From Victivallis lenta (GTDB lineage: Bacteria; Verrucomicrobiota; Lentisphaeria; Victivallales; Victivallaceae), in assembly GCF_009695545.1 (NCBI RefSeq), contig NZ_VUNS01000001.1, positions 434,001 through 498,000 on the forward strand: a DNA stretch of 64,000 bases, written 5' to 3'. Shown piece after piece: positions 18,858 to 28,359 of the stretch. Each line of letters begins with the position of its first letter. Within the stretch, counting starts at the first letter, position 1. The notes beneath the pieces were generated by a model. The model was not told where the DNA came from. It searched no databases and saw nothing but the letters and a program-made list of their open reading frames with translations. The position numbers were made by a program, and so were the translations under genes.

Positions 18858-19175
18858 CAGCTTATTAAGCTGAACAAAGAAGTGGAGGATCTGGAAGCGC
18901 GTATTGAATAGCTGAAAACTCAACGTGAGCGGACAGCAAAAGATCCGGCGCCGCGATTGGAGGCTGAATTTCGAAAACTCCGGCGAATATCGGAACTGTT
19001 CAAGATGGATTCACAGGATAAGTCCGGAGTGAGTCTGAGCGTGAAAACTTACGTGAAAAGCGTAACAATCAGTGCTGACGGAGAGTATACTATCCTGCTG
19101 AATGACAACCTTTTAAGCAGTACGTCCAAAAACAAAAATGGCAGCCCCGCAAGGATTCGAACCTCAACTAAATGA
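18858..19175 (+). pseudogene. Decayed C-terminal fragment of a site-specific (serine?) recombinase
   Basis: One frame from 18858 gives a coiled-coil stretch (LNKEVEDLEARIE), an in-frame TAG at 18909-18911, more charged helix (LKTQRERTAKDPAPRLEAEF) and a beta-rich end (VKSVTISADGEYTILLND). This order resembles the C-terminus of large serine recombinases, after the zinc-ribbon domain. The catalytic domain is absent, a stop interrupts the frame, and base composition is lower in GC than the neighbours. The tail of the frame runs into the tRNA-Gln gene. The family call is tentative, the non-functional status fairly safe. Confidence 0.5.
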
Positions 19176-19212
19176 ACCAGAATCACTTGTGCTACCATTA
19201 CACCACGGGGCT
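19139..19212 (-). tRNA. tRNA-Gln (anticodon CTG)
   Basis: On the minus strand the 74 bases fold as a full cloverleaf: acceptor AGCCCCG/CGGGGCT, D stem GTG/CAC, anticodon stem AGTGA/TCATT with loop TTCTGGT (anticodon CTG, reading CAG), T loop TTCGAAT, discriminator G and encoded CCA. The T stem relies on two G-T pairs. The 3' end faces the recombinase remnant, as at tRNA integration sites. Confidence 0.93.
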
Positions 19213-19248
19213 GCATCAAATTGCGGCTTTTTGTCTGCCACGCTTTTT

Positions 19249-19276
19249 AATATAGTCGGCCATTGCCGGAATGCAA
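19249..19276 (-). promoter_or_regulatory. Promoter of tRNA-Gln
   Basis: On the minus strand TTGCAT (19271-19276) and TATATT (19249-19254) with a 16-bp spacer, about 37 bp before the tRNA. The same hexamers precede tRNA-Pro at 21,498. Confidence 0.7.
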
Positions 19277-19411
19277 GCTCAAAATATAAGATTTCCGGAT
19301 TTTTTTCATATTTCGTCCCCCTCCCGGCAAACATCCGGACCGCGTTCTTCTTTCCCTCTCAGGGAACGGTGCGAAAACGTTCCTTTTTTCCGGCCGCGGG
19401 GAGAAAAAAGG

Positions 19412-19440
19412 TTGCAATTCATTTTATCCGGAATTATTGT
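19412..19440 (+). promoter_or_regulatory. Promoter of the lipoprotein gene
   Basis: TTGCAA (19412-19417), 17 bp, TATTGT (19435-19440). The rest of the stretch 19213-19516 holds only the tRNA-Gln promoter on the other strand and no gene. Confidence 0.55.
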
Positions 19441-19516
19441 ATAAGGAAGAGGTTTTATCTGCATAGGTTCCGGCGGCGTTGCAGGTTCGCCGGGCGGCTC
19501 AACCGAGAAAGGTTTT

Positions 19517-20143
19517 ATGAAACGGCGCATCTATTCGCTCGCTGCCGCGGCAACGACGTTCGTGTTCTGTTCGTGTACAACGCCGTGGGTGACGAACACC
19601 CCCCGTTCGGCAGTTGAACAATATTTGCTCTCCGCCACGATCGAACGCGGCGTCAAATGCGTGGATTTCGGCAAATTCGCCGGAAAAAAGGCGTTTATGG
19701 ATTACGATTATTTCGCACCGCAGGTCGACAAAGCTTATGCGCAGGGCGTTCTGGAGATGCAGCTCTCCCAGGCGGGAATCGTCATCACCCGGAAGCAGGA
19801 GGAGGCCGACGTCATCGTGCAGCCCCTCTGCGGAGTGCTCGGCACCGATTACAGCAAGTTCTTCATCGGCACGCCGCAACTGCCGATTCCGGTGCCGAAT
19901 ACGGACGTATCGTTCGCCATTCCGGAAATTCCGATTTTCAGCAAATATACGCGGAACGCCTACGGCCGTTTCTCATTCAACATCTTCAACGCCGCCGACC
20001 GCAAGCTGCTGGACTCGTTTGCCGAAATCAATTCGAGCGCGATCTACAACAACTGGATCATTCTGCTTGTACCGTTCTCGTCACACAATATGTATATGGA
20101 AGACTCCAGCAAAGCCGAAACCACGGTTGACTTTTTCGAATAA
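19517..20143 (+). CDS. Hypothetical secreted protein, probable lipoprotein
   Basis: 208 residues, no family recognised. The N-terminus is a typical export signal (MKRRIYSLAAAATTFVFCSC) ending in a Cys within a lipobox-like CSC, so it is probably lipid-anchored in the periplasm or outer membrane; the residue at -3 is not the ideal Leu. The mature part has a repeated-use motif-free alpha/beta pattern with GVLGTDYSKFFIG and a Pro-rich segment (TPQLPIPVPNTDVSFAIPEI), and ends in acidic residues. GAAAGG precedes the ATG. It stands alone, with its own promoter and a strong terminator after it, so it is a single-gene unit. Confidence 0.75.
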   Translation: MKRRIYSLAAAATTFVFCSCTTPWVTNTPRSAVEQYLLSATIERGVKCVDFGKFAGKKAFMDYDYFAPQVDKAYAQGVLEMQLSQAGIVITRKQEEADVIVQPLCGVLGTDYSKFFIGTPQLPIPVPNTDVSFAIPEIPIFSKYTRNAYGRFSFNIFNAADRKLLDSFAEINSSAIYNNWIILLVPFSSHNMYMEDSSKAETTVDFFE

Positions 20144-20163
20144 AATTTACGGCAAAGACTCCG

Positions 20164-20201
20164 GCGGACGCGCAGAACCCGATTCCGCACGTCCGCTTTT
20201 T
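20164..20201 (+). terminator. Intrinsic terminator of the lipoprotein gene
   Basis: GCGGACG (20164-20170) pairs with CGTCCGC (20190-20196), followed by five T. It separates the gene from the converging SGNH hydrolase. Confidence 0.7.
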
Positions 20202-20215
20202 CCCGTCCTCAGAAG

Positions 20216-21310
20216 TCACCCTTTCAGCAAATACTCGATGTCGAAACGGTGCCCGGCACTCTCCGGGTGGCGGTCCGGCAGAAGCTTCACGGTCACCTGA
20301 TGGGGGCCGTCTCCGGCAGCGTGCAGAATCTTTTCAAGCGCGATGTGGCCGCCGCGCCAGGTTCCGCCGGGCGGCATTTCGAAAAAGCCCTCCAGAACCG
20401 TCTCTTCCCCGCCATCGACCGAAACCGAAACGCGGCCGAACTCCCCGGCGTATTTGCGGTACCCGATCAGCAGCGTCGGACCGGAAAATGTGAATGAAAG
20501 CTCCGCGCCCGGTTCGGAAGCCGTCCAGCGGCGGTAGCCGCGGACCGAATCGGCGATCTCCCAGCCGCGAACTGAATCGACCTCGAACTCCTCCGCCCGC
20601 ACCACCCGGCCGCCTTCATATTCCGCGCAGCGCGGGTCGAGCGGCGCCTTCAACGGAACCGCCTCGACCGGCTGTCCGAACAGAAGGCGGGTCACCAGAT
20701 CGGCGATCAGCCGGTGGCCGACATCGTTCGGATGGATGTTGTCGGGGGAAACCGCACTCCACGCCAGATTGCCGCCGCTCAGCTCCGGCCAGATCGCGTC
20801 GTGATACGAGATCATGGCGAGGTCGTAATGACGGCAGACCGGCAGCTGAATCTCCTGCATCGAAACGCCATCCTCGCGGAGCGTGAAAATCACGACGATC
20901 AACGCATCCGGAGCGGAGCCCATGCACTGGCGGACAAGCGCCTCGAACGAAAAATCCCGGTCCGGGTTGTTGACGTCGTTGACGGCGTACTCGATCGTGA
21001 TGAGGTCCGGCCGGTGCCGGAGCAGGTCCTCCCGGCAGCGCATGGCGCCGAACCGGGTGTCGGTCGCCCCGACTCCGGCGTTGACGAGACGGCAGGCCGT
21101 GCGGTTCTGAATGGCGTGCGCAATGCAGCTCACATAGCGGCTGCCGGGACTCGACGCCGCGGCTCCCTCGGTGATCGACCCGCCGATCGCCCCGTAGACG
21201 ACCGGCCTCCCCTCCGCGACCATGCGGCGGAACCGGAGCAGCCGCTCCGGGCTGCCGGCCGAAACCAAAGCGCGGCGATAAAGTTCATCCGAAAATTCGA
21301 TTGCATCCAT
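20216..21310 (-). CDS. SGNH/GDSL-family hydrolase (carbohydrate esterase-like)
   Basis: A 364-residue protein with the SGNH blocks in order: GGSITEGA (nucleophile Ser), RLVNAGVGATDT, IEYAVNDVN, and DNIHPNDVGH with the catalytic Asp and His. The last ~130 residues form a beta-sandwich-like domain (ELSFTFSGPTLLIGYRKYAG). The combination suggests a deacetylase acting on polysaccharides. No signal peptide is seen, so it may work in the cytoplasm. The ATG at 21310 was chosen because a longer reading up to 21,598 would run antisense through the tRNA-Pro gene and add a low-complexity segment. Confidence 0.85.
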   Translation of the reverse strand: MDAIEFSDELYRRALVSAGSPERLLRFRRMVAEGRPVVYGAIGGSITEGAAASSPGSRYVSCIAHAIQNRTACRLVNAGVGATDTRFGAMRCREDLLRHRPDLITIEYAVNDVNNPDRDFSFEALVRQCMGSAPDALIVVIFTLREDGVSMQEIQLPVCRHYDLAMISYHDAIWPELSGGNLAWSAVSPDNIHPNDVGHRLIADLVTRLLFGQPVEAVPLKAPLDPRCAEYEGGRVVRAEEFEVDSVRGWEIADSVRGYRRWTASEPGAELSFTFSGPTLLIGYRKYAGEFGRVSVSVDGGEETVLEGFFEMPPGGTWRGGHIALEKILHAAGDGPHQVTVKLLPDRHPESAGHRFDIEYLLKG

Positions 21311-21497
21311 CTTGACCGTCCCCGTTGAAACCGATTGGGATTCATCCCTTTGCCGGAACCGAATTTTTCGTTTTTCGGCCCTCACGCCGATATAATAAAG
21401 CACCGCTCCGCGGCAAATCAAGCGCGCCGCGGCGGAACATCGGCTGAAAATACCGGAATTTTCCGGCGGATCGAGTGAAGTTTTCCCGATTTTCGAC

Positions 21498-21526
21498 TTG
21501 CATTTGCCGCCGGAACGGTCTATATT
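21498..21526 (+). promoter_or_regulatory. Promoter of tRNA-Pro (and probably the phosphotransferase gene)
   Basis: TTGCAT (21498-21503), 17 bp, TATATT (21521-21526). The start would be near 21533, six bases before the tRNA. No second promoter or terminator was found before the next gene. Confidence 0.75.
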
Positions 21527-21538
21527 AAGAAATATCAG

Positions 21539-21616
21539 CGGGGTGTGGCTCAGTCTGGCTAGAGCGCTGCGTTCGGGACGCAGAGGCCGGAGGTTCAAAT
21601 CCTCTCACCCCGACCA
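21539..21616 (+). tRNA. tRNA-Pro (anticodon CGG)
   Basis: Cloverleaf with acceptor CGGGGTG/CACCCCG, D stem GCTC/GAGC, anticodon stem CTGCG/CGCAG with loop TTCGGGA (anticodon CGG, reading CCG), T stem GGAGG/CCTCT with loop TTCAAAT, discriminator A and encoded CCA. CCG codons are very frequent in the surrounding genes. Confidence 0.95.
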
Positions 21617-21650
21617 TTTCCTATTCTTTCCTGAATTGCATATCCGCTTT

Positions 21651-22610
21651 ATGAATGGGTTAGGAATGCCTGACATATTGAAGCTGCTCCGCCGTCTCGG
21701 TTTCGATGCTTCCGCTGACTTCCCGCGGCCGCTGGGCGGCGGGCTGTCCCATCAAACCTGGGCGGCGGCGGCCGCGGAGGGAACTTTCGTGGTGAAGCGG
21801 CTCAATCCGGTCGTGATGAAGCGGCCGGCCGCACCGGGGAATTTCCGCCGGTCGGAGCTGCTGGCGCGAACGCTTGCGGACGAAATTCCGGCGATAACGG
21901 CCCTCCGGTTCCACAACGACGTCCTGATCCCCTTTGAAGGCGGAATTTACATGGTTTTTCCGTTTCAGCCGGGACGCATTCTGAACCGGGATGAAATCAC
22001 TGCCGGTCATTGTGCGAAAATCGGGGCCGTCCTCGGGAAAATCCATCGCCGGAACATCCGGCCCGACGCCGAGAGCGCCGGAATCGAATGCCCCCTCCAC
22101 TCATGGCCTCTCCCCGCCGGGCAGGAACGAACCGCCGTCCGGCTGAAGCAGGTTAATCTGCTGGCCCGTCAGGCGCTGGAAAAACTCAAACGGAATGCCG
22201 TCATGAGCCACCGGGATCTCGATTCCAAGAACGTTTTATGGAATCGCGGGGAACCGTTCATCATCGACTGGGAGGCCGCCGGGCCGGTACCTCCCGCACT
22301 GGAGCTCTGGGAGGCTCTGCTGAACTGGGGACGCGACGGCGGGGGAAAGCTCCGGCCGGACCGGATCGCGGCCCTGCTGGACGCCTATCGGCAATGGAAC
22401 AGCCTCCCTCCCCCCGACTGGGAAAGCGTCGGCCACGCCGGATATGCCGGCATGCTCGGGTGGCTGAACTACAACATCGCGCGTTCGTCGAATCCGGCCC
22501 TGTCCCCGGAGGAACGGCAGCTCGGGGCTGAACAGACCGCAATCACGCTGAAAGAGATCATCGAATACGAGGAACAAGCCCCGCAGCTCCGGCGGCTGAT
22601 TGACGGATAA
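21651..22610 (+). CDS. Aminoglycoside-phosphotransferase-like (APH/choline kinase fold) kinase
   Basis: 319 residues in the kinase fold used by APH, choline and homoserine kinases. FVVKRLNP gives the ATP-binding Lys; the catalytic loop is MSHRDLDSKNVLW (H-x-D-x4-N) and the metal site IIDWEAAG. The real substrate may be a sugar, amino sugar or thiamine-like compound; resistance to aminoglycosides should not be assumed. The start is uncertain: ATG 21651 and ATG 21666 are in frame and neither has a well-placed ribosome-binding site (TAGGA abuts 21666). It begins only 34 nt after tRNA-Pro and probably shares its promoter. Confidence 0.8.
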   Translation: MNGLGMPDILKLLRRLGFDASADFPRPLGGGLSHQTWAAAAAEGTFVVKRLNPVVMKRPAAPGNFRRSELLARTLADEIPAITALRFHNDVLIPFEGGIYMVFPFQPGRILNRDEITAGHCAKIGAVLGKIHRRNIRPDAESAGIECPLHSWPLPAGQERTAVRLKQVNLLARQALEKLKRNAVMSHRDLDSKNVLWNRGEPFIIDWEAAGPVPPALELWEALLNWGRDGGGKLRPDRIAALLDAYRQWNSLPPPDWESVGHAGYAGMLGWLNYNIARSSNPALSPEERQLGAEQTAITLKEIIEYEEQAPQLRRLIDG

Positions 22611-22756
22611 AATCAGATCCGGAGAAGGGCATATGGAATTATGCCGTATTCGGAAAGCCACTGTGTCACAGGAAAGTCGGGGAATTGAAAAATACCCCAG
22701 TCCCCTGTCCGGAGACCGATACGGGAAAAAAGACGAAAGCCGCCTTCATCCGACTG

Positions 22757-22799
22757 GAAAAATAAAGGACCGGAGGACGGCGATCCGTTCTCCGGTTCC
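22757..22799 (-). terminator. Intrinsic terminator of the secretin/MacAB-like operon
   Basis: On the minus strand a ~13-bp stem (arms 22785-22799 and 22767-22780, loop of four) is followed by a T-rich tail (CCTTTATTTTTCC). It lies 16 nt after the permease stop codon. Confidence 0.75.
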
Positions 22800-22814
22800 G
22801 TTCAGATCCGGACG

Positions 22815-24082
22815 TCATTCGGCGCGAAGCACCGTAATCGGGTTCTGCTGCGCGGCCTTGTAGGCCGGATATGTGCCGAAAATCACGCCGGTAATGCTCG
22901 AAATGGCCAGCGCGAGCGCGATGCTCCAGGCCGAGTAGATGGTCGGCATTTCGGTATAGTAGGTGATCGTCCGGCCGATGCCGACGCCGAGCATGATTCC
23001 GAGCACGCCGCCGGTCGAGGTCAGGAACACGGTCTCGATCAGGAACTGCAGCAGGATATCCGACTTCTGCGCGCCGAGCGCGCGGCGCGTGCCGATCTCC
23101 TTGCGCCGCTCATAGACGCTCGCAAGCATGATGTTCATGATGCCGATGCCGCCGACCACCAGCGAAATGCCGGCGATCGAACCCATGACGATCGTAAAGA
23201 TGTTCTGGGTCTGCTCCATCTGTTTCAGGAGCTCGAGCGGCACAACCATGCCCCAGTCCTTCGTATCGGAGTGGGTCTTCTCCAGATAACCGGCCACACG
23301 CTTCGAGGTGTTGTCGATATAGCTGGTGTCATTCACCTTGACCAGAAACAGATCGTATTCGATCCGGGTGATCTTGTGGTTCCGGCCCTCCCGGTAGAAG
23401 GTATAGTCCTTGCAGAGCGCCCGCGCCGTGGTCATCGGAATCAGAATCATGTCATTCTGGCTGCCGACCTCCGGATACTGCGTGCCGTATTCGTTGTCGA
23501 TGATGCCGATGATGCGGAACACCATGTCCTCGACCCGAATCGTGCTGCCGACGATATCCGTGTTTCCGATCGAAAAGAGCTTGCGCTTGACGTTCCTGCC
23601 GATCACGCAGACGTATGCGTTGTTCTTGAAATCGGCCGGAGTGAACCAGCGCCCCTTGTCGACCCGCCCCAGCGAATCCTGCAGGAACTCGTAGTCGCAG
23701 CCGACCAGCTTGATATCCGTCCGGTCCAAACCTTTCAGGACCTTTTTGCGCGCATCGAAAACACCGGTGATGCGTTCGACATTGTCCATCTTCAGAATAT
23801 TGTTCACGTCGCGTTCGTTCAGCCCGTAGCGTTCCATCACGCTGGCATTGTCCGAGCCTTCGCTCCGGCCGTCCACCGGAGGCCGCTTCGAAAACAGAAT
23901 GATCTTGTCGATGCCCATCGCCTCGATCTGGGCCAGTGCCGACTGCTTCGCGCCCTCGGAGATCGCGAGCATCGCGATCACGCTGCCGACGCCGAAAATC
24001 ACGCCGAGCGAGGTCAGAATCGAACGGACTTTATGCAGCAACAGATTGTGCAGCGAAAGTTTGAAGAGGTCCCGGACCAGCA

Positions 24083-24086
<4 letters not shown>
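22815..24086 (-). CDS. MacB-like ABC transporter permease
   Basis: 423 residues: an N-terminal transmembrane helix (VRSILTSLGVIFGVGSVIAM), a ~220-residue periplasmic core domain of the MacB_PCD type, and three C-terminal helices of the FtsX family (IFTIVMGSIAGISLVVGGIGIMN begins the set, with ERRKEIGTRRALGAQ after it). It lacks the fused ATPase of classical MacB, which is supplied by the next gene upstream. This class works mechanically, driving substrates from the periplasm outward through an adaptor and outer-membrane channel. Start ATG overlaps the ATPase stop by 4 nt. It is the last gene of the operon and is followed by a terminator. Confidence 0.9.
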
Positions 24087-24888
<802 letters not shown>

Positions 24889-24889
<1 letters not shown>

Positions 24890-26415
24890 TATTTCGAATC
24901 CTGTGTTTTCTGGTACGGACGGTACAGATAGACCACATCGCCCTCCTCGAGCCCGCTCGTGATCTGGACGAAGTTGTCGTTCGATTCCCCGATGGTCACA
25001 TCGACCTCCTTCGGGCCGGTGAGGCTGCCGCGGTAGACGAAGAAGCGGTCGTTGTCCTCGAACACCGCCTCGACCGGAACGAACAGCGTGTTCGGAATGG
25101 TCTTGGTCACGATGTTGATCTGCACACTCATGCCGTTCACGAGCTTCGGCGACTGCTGGTCGAGTTTGATCTTCGATTTGTAGATCTTCGGCGACGAGGA
25201 GTCCCAGACGACGAGGTTCACCGGCAGCGTGTCGATGTGCGACACCGCGCCGCCGAACTTCTCGCCCGGCAGCGAATCCGGCGAAATGACTGCGCGGTCG
25301 CCGACCTTGACCTTCGAACGGTACTGCTCCGGCAGGTCGAAATCCACCACGAGATTCGACATTTCCGGAATCGTGATGAGCACCTGCCCCTTGTTGATGT
25401 CGATGCCCGGTTTCACGTCGAGGTTGCCCCAGCGGCGGTCGGGGTCGGCGTAGATGACGACCCCGTCCACCGGCGCGCGCAGCTCCATCATGGTCATGTA
25501 GTCTTTGTAGCGCTTCAACTGATCGCCGGTCCGCTTGATCCGGCGGCGGTAGTTCTCGATCGACTTGTCGGACTGGACGATCTTCGACTCGGTCGAAATC
25601 TTGACCTTCCGCAGATTCAGCTTGGCCTGCTCGTACGCGTTGAACAGACGGGTCAGCTTGCTCGGATTGTCATAGCGGCGGAACACCCGGAGATTGTCCT
25701 CCGCCGTGTTGAGCGCGTTCTCTTTTTCATCGATCTTGGTCTGCGCATCCTTCAGCAGTTTGCGCTTTTTGTCGTCGGCGTTCTCATCCTTGGTCACCTT
25801 GACCTCGGTATCCCGCGTGGTGGTGTATTCGCTCTGGGCGGTTTCAAGCGCAGCCTCGGCGTTCACCACGGCCAGATCGAGCTCGTCGCGCTTGCTGGCG
25901 CGCTCGAAACGGCGGTATTTGCGCATCGCATCGTCGGCCTGCAGCAGACTCTCTTCCGCCGCCTGCAGATCGGCGGCATTCGTGCTGATCTGGATCTTCT
26001 TCGACTCAATCGCCAGATCGAGCTCTTTCTTCAGGTTGTCCAGCTCGATCTCGAGATTCTCGATCTGCTCTTTGAGCTCGTCGGTTTCAAACTTGGCCAG
26101 CAGATCGCCTGCCTTGACCTTGCTGTTCTCGTCGATGACCCAGAGCAATTTGGTCCGGTAATTGGCCTGAAGCGCAAGCTTGTGCTTCTGGCTCGCGTTC
26201 ACATAGCCGCCCTGAAGCAGCCCGATGATCAGGTCGTCGCGCCGGACCTTGAAGGTACGGTCCATATCCGCACTGTCACTGGCCAGTCTGGCCGCATTGT
26301 CGTCCTGCCGGGCCTTGAGACGCGGCCGGACCACCCCGAACCAGACACCGGCGGCCAGGCCGCAGAACACAGCGAGAACGACCAGCCATACGATTTTTTT
26401 ACGGCTGAACTTCAT
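24889..26415 (-). CDS. HlyD/MacA-type periplasmic adaptor (membrane fusion protein)
   Basis: 508 residues: an N-terminal membrane anchor (IVWLVVLAVFCGLAAGVWFG), a split barrel-sandwich (lipoyl-like) domain, a very long alpha-helical hairpin of ~200 residues (from EQIENLEIELDNLKKEL to LKRYKDYM), then beta-barrel domains (ISPDSLPGEKFGGAV; LFVPVEAVFEDNDRFFVY). The hairpin is much longer than in typical MacA, suggesting a longer reach across the periplasm. It should link the permease with an outer-membrane channel. ATG 26415 is preferred (GGGAAG five bases ahead); a GTG at 26421 in the same frame would add two residues. Lies in an operon after the secretin. Confidence 0.88.
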
Positions 26416-26417
26416 TT

Positions 26418-28088
26418 TCACTTCCCGTCGGTTGCGGCGGAATCGGAATTCGCCGGTTTTTCGGTTTCAACGACTTCGGCAGGCGCCGGTTCGGTCACCT
26501 CCGGCGTTCCGGCGCCCTCCTTCGGTTCGACCGTCACGCGGACGGTCGGTTTCTCCGTCAGGAGCCCGGGCGCGGACTGCGCCGCCTTCGGTTCCGGCTT
26601 CTCCTCCGGCTCCATGATGAACACTTCGGAGTCGAACGGCCTGATCGTCTCGGCGCCCGTCTCCGCGGCGTCATCGACGGCGACCGGAGCGGCCTTGAAC
26701 TCCCTGCGGCGCTGCTGTTCCCGGCCGGGCAGCGCACCTTCGATCTCATCCTTGAACTTCTTGAGCGACGCGTCATGCGACGGGAAGCTGTCGGAGTGGA
26801 CGACGATCTGGTTCAGCTTTTCGCTGACCTTCGCATTGCGGTCGAAGTCGTAAAACACGCCACTGGCCACCTGTTCCGGGGAAATAATGTGGATCTTCAG
26901 GAAGAAAATCAGCTGGGTGACCTCCTTCGACTCGTTCTTGCCGGTGAAAAGCTCGCCGATGTACGGCAGATCGGAGAGGATCGGCACGCGCTGCTGCTGG
27001 AGCGTATTGCGGCTGTTGTAAAGCCCGCCCATCATGACCACCTGCTTGTCCTGCATCCGGAGATGGGTTTCGACGCTGCGCGCCGAGATCACCGGGACCG
27101 AATAGGACGAGTCGCCGCTCGACACGCTTTCGTAACGCAATACGTTCGAAACCTTCGGATAGACCCGCAGCGTCACGTTGTCGCGGTTGATCATACTCGG
27201 TTCGACCTCGAGCGTCACGCCGACGTTTTTGAAGGTCGTGCTCAACAGCACGTTGTTGCCGGACGAAGTCGCCTCCTGGATCGGGATCTCCTCGCCGGTG
27301 ATGATACGGCTGACTTCGTTGCGCGAAATCAGAATGTTCGGGCTCGACAGCACCGACGCATCCTGCGCGGTCTCAAGCCACTGGAACGCGATGTTCATCG
27401 AGTCCTTTCCCGCATACGGCGTGAAGTTGCCGGTCGCGCCGGAGGTCGTCGGGCTCGTATTGCCCGGAATCTGGGTCTGGGCGCCGGTTTTGTAGCGGTC
27501 CCCCTGGAACATGATCGAAAGATTGCGCTGCATGCCGTCGTTGAACAGGACCTCGACGACCTTCGCTTCGATCAGAATCTGCGGGGACGGGATATCCATC
27601 GCCTCAAGGATCTCCTTGTAGCTCTCGATCTCCTTCGCATCCGCGTTGATGATCAGTTCATTCTGCTCGTCGAGCGGCTCGACCAGCGTGGAGCCGGTGA
27701 TGACGCCGTCCAGCGCCTTGAACATCTTCTTGGACGAGGTGAAGCGGGGGCGGAAAATCAGCGTGGCCCGGTCGTTGGCCGATTTGATCACCTTGCTGTA
27801 GGGAGGAGAAATCTTGCGCTTCGACTCATGCACAACCGGAGCCGGGGAATCATCGGCGAACAGCTCGGACAGCTCCTCGATCACGGTACGCACGTTCTCC
27901 TTCCCCCTGATGAGGTCCTCTTCGGTGCGGATGATCGGAGCATCCTGCTCCGCCGCGGCGAGGGAACCGGGAAGCGCGGTCAACACCATCGCCGAACCGC
28001 ACATGACGGCAGCCGACTTCAACAATCGAGTTTGCCCGAAAAGCATTTTCTTCTGGAATCCTTTACTTTTATCTTTATTGGTAGTCAC
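26418..28088 (-). CDS. Secretin-family outer-membrane channel (type II/III secretion GspD-like)
   Basis: 556 residues. A signal peptide (SAAVMCGSAMVLTALPGSLAAA) precedes one or two N-type domains (ILIEAKVVEVLFNDG) and the secretin core: SSPNILISRNEVSRI, VEPSMINRDNVTLRVYPKVS and the signature VPILSDLPYIGELF near residue 370. The last ~130 residues are acidic and Pro-rich, perhaps a pilotin- or wall-binding tail. Secretins form large gated pores for type II/III secretion or type IV pili. Here no other secretion gene follows; the partners are an HlyD adaptor and a MacB-like transporter. The GTG at 28088 gives the longest form; an in-frame ATG at 28046 begins just ahead of the signal peptide and is a real alternative. 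Confidence 0.88.
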   Translation of the reverse strand: MTTNKDKSKGFQKKMLFGQTRLLKSAAVMCGSAMVLTALPGSLAAAEQDAPIIRTEEDLIRGKENVRTVIEELSELFADDSPAPVVHESKRKISPPYSKVIKSANDRATLIFRPRFTSSKKMFKALDGVITGSTLVEPLDEQNELIINADAKEIESYKEILEAMDIPSPQILIEAKVVEVLFNDGMQRNLSIMFQGDRYKTGAQTQIPGNTSPTTSGATGNFTPYAGKDSMNIAFQWLETAQDASVLSSPNILISRNEVSRIITGEEIPIQEATSSGNNVLLSTTFKNVGVTLEVEPSMINRDNVTLRVYPKVSNVLRYESVSSGDSSYSVPVISARSVETHLRMQDKQVVMMGGLYNSRNTLQQQRVPILSDLPYIGELFTGKNESKEVTQLIFFLKIHIISPEQVASGVFYDFDRNAKVSEKLNQIVVHSDSFPSHDASLKKFKDEIEGALPGREQQRRREFKAAPVAVDDAAETGAETIRPFDSEVFIMEPEEKPEPKAAQSAPGLLTEKPTVRVTVEPKEGAGTPEVTEPAPAEVVETEKPANSDSAATDGK

Positions 28089-28321
28089 CCGTCAACACAT
28101 CCTGCGCTTCACCGCCCGTTTCAACCGGTTGCAAAACCGCGGACGCAAACCGCCGCCTCACAGCCTTAGTTGGGAAAGTTATACCAACATTATGGAAATT
28201 CAAGCGTTTTTCCAGATATTTTCCGGTTTTTTCGAGCTTGGTTCAAACTGTTATCCATTGTTACGCGAATGCTTAAAGTCAAGAGTTCCGAAAAAAATAA
28301 CGTTTTTTTACCAAAAACCGC

Positions 28322-28349
28322 TTGGTTCCTGGTTATTTCGTGTTATATT
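28322..28349 (+). promoter_or_regulatory. Promoter of the glycosyltransferase gene
   Basis: TTGGTT (28322-28327), 16 bp, TATATT (28344-28349). The predicted start (about 28356) is only a few bases before the ATG at 28360, so the mRNA may be nearly leaderless. The rest of 28089-28321 shows no gene and no clear promoter for the divergent secretin operon. Confidence 0.6.
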
Positions 28350-28359
28350 GCCTGATATC

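Noticed and set aside
21651-22610. Antibiotic resistance gene (aminoglycoside phosphotransferase)
   Set aside because: Only the general kinase motifs match; chromosomal context and divergence favour a metabolic substrate.
22600-22863. 87-codon plus-strand frame after the phosphotransferase
   Set aside because: It spans the operon terminator and the end of the permease gene on the other strand and has no family features.
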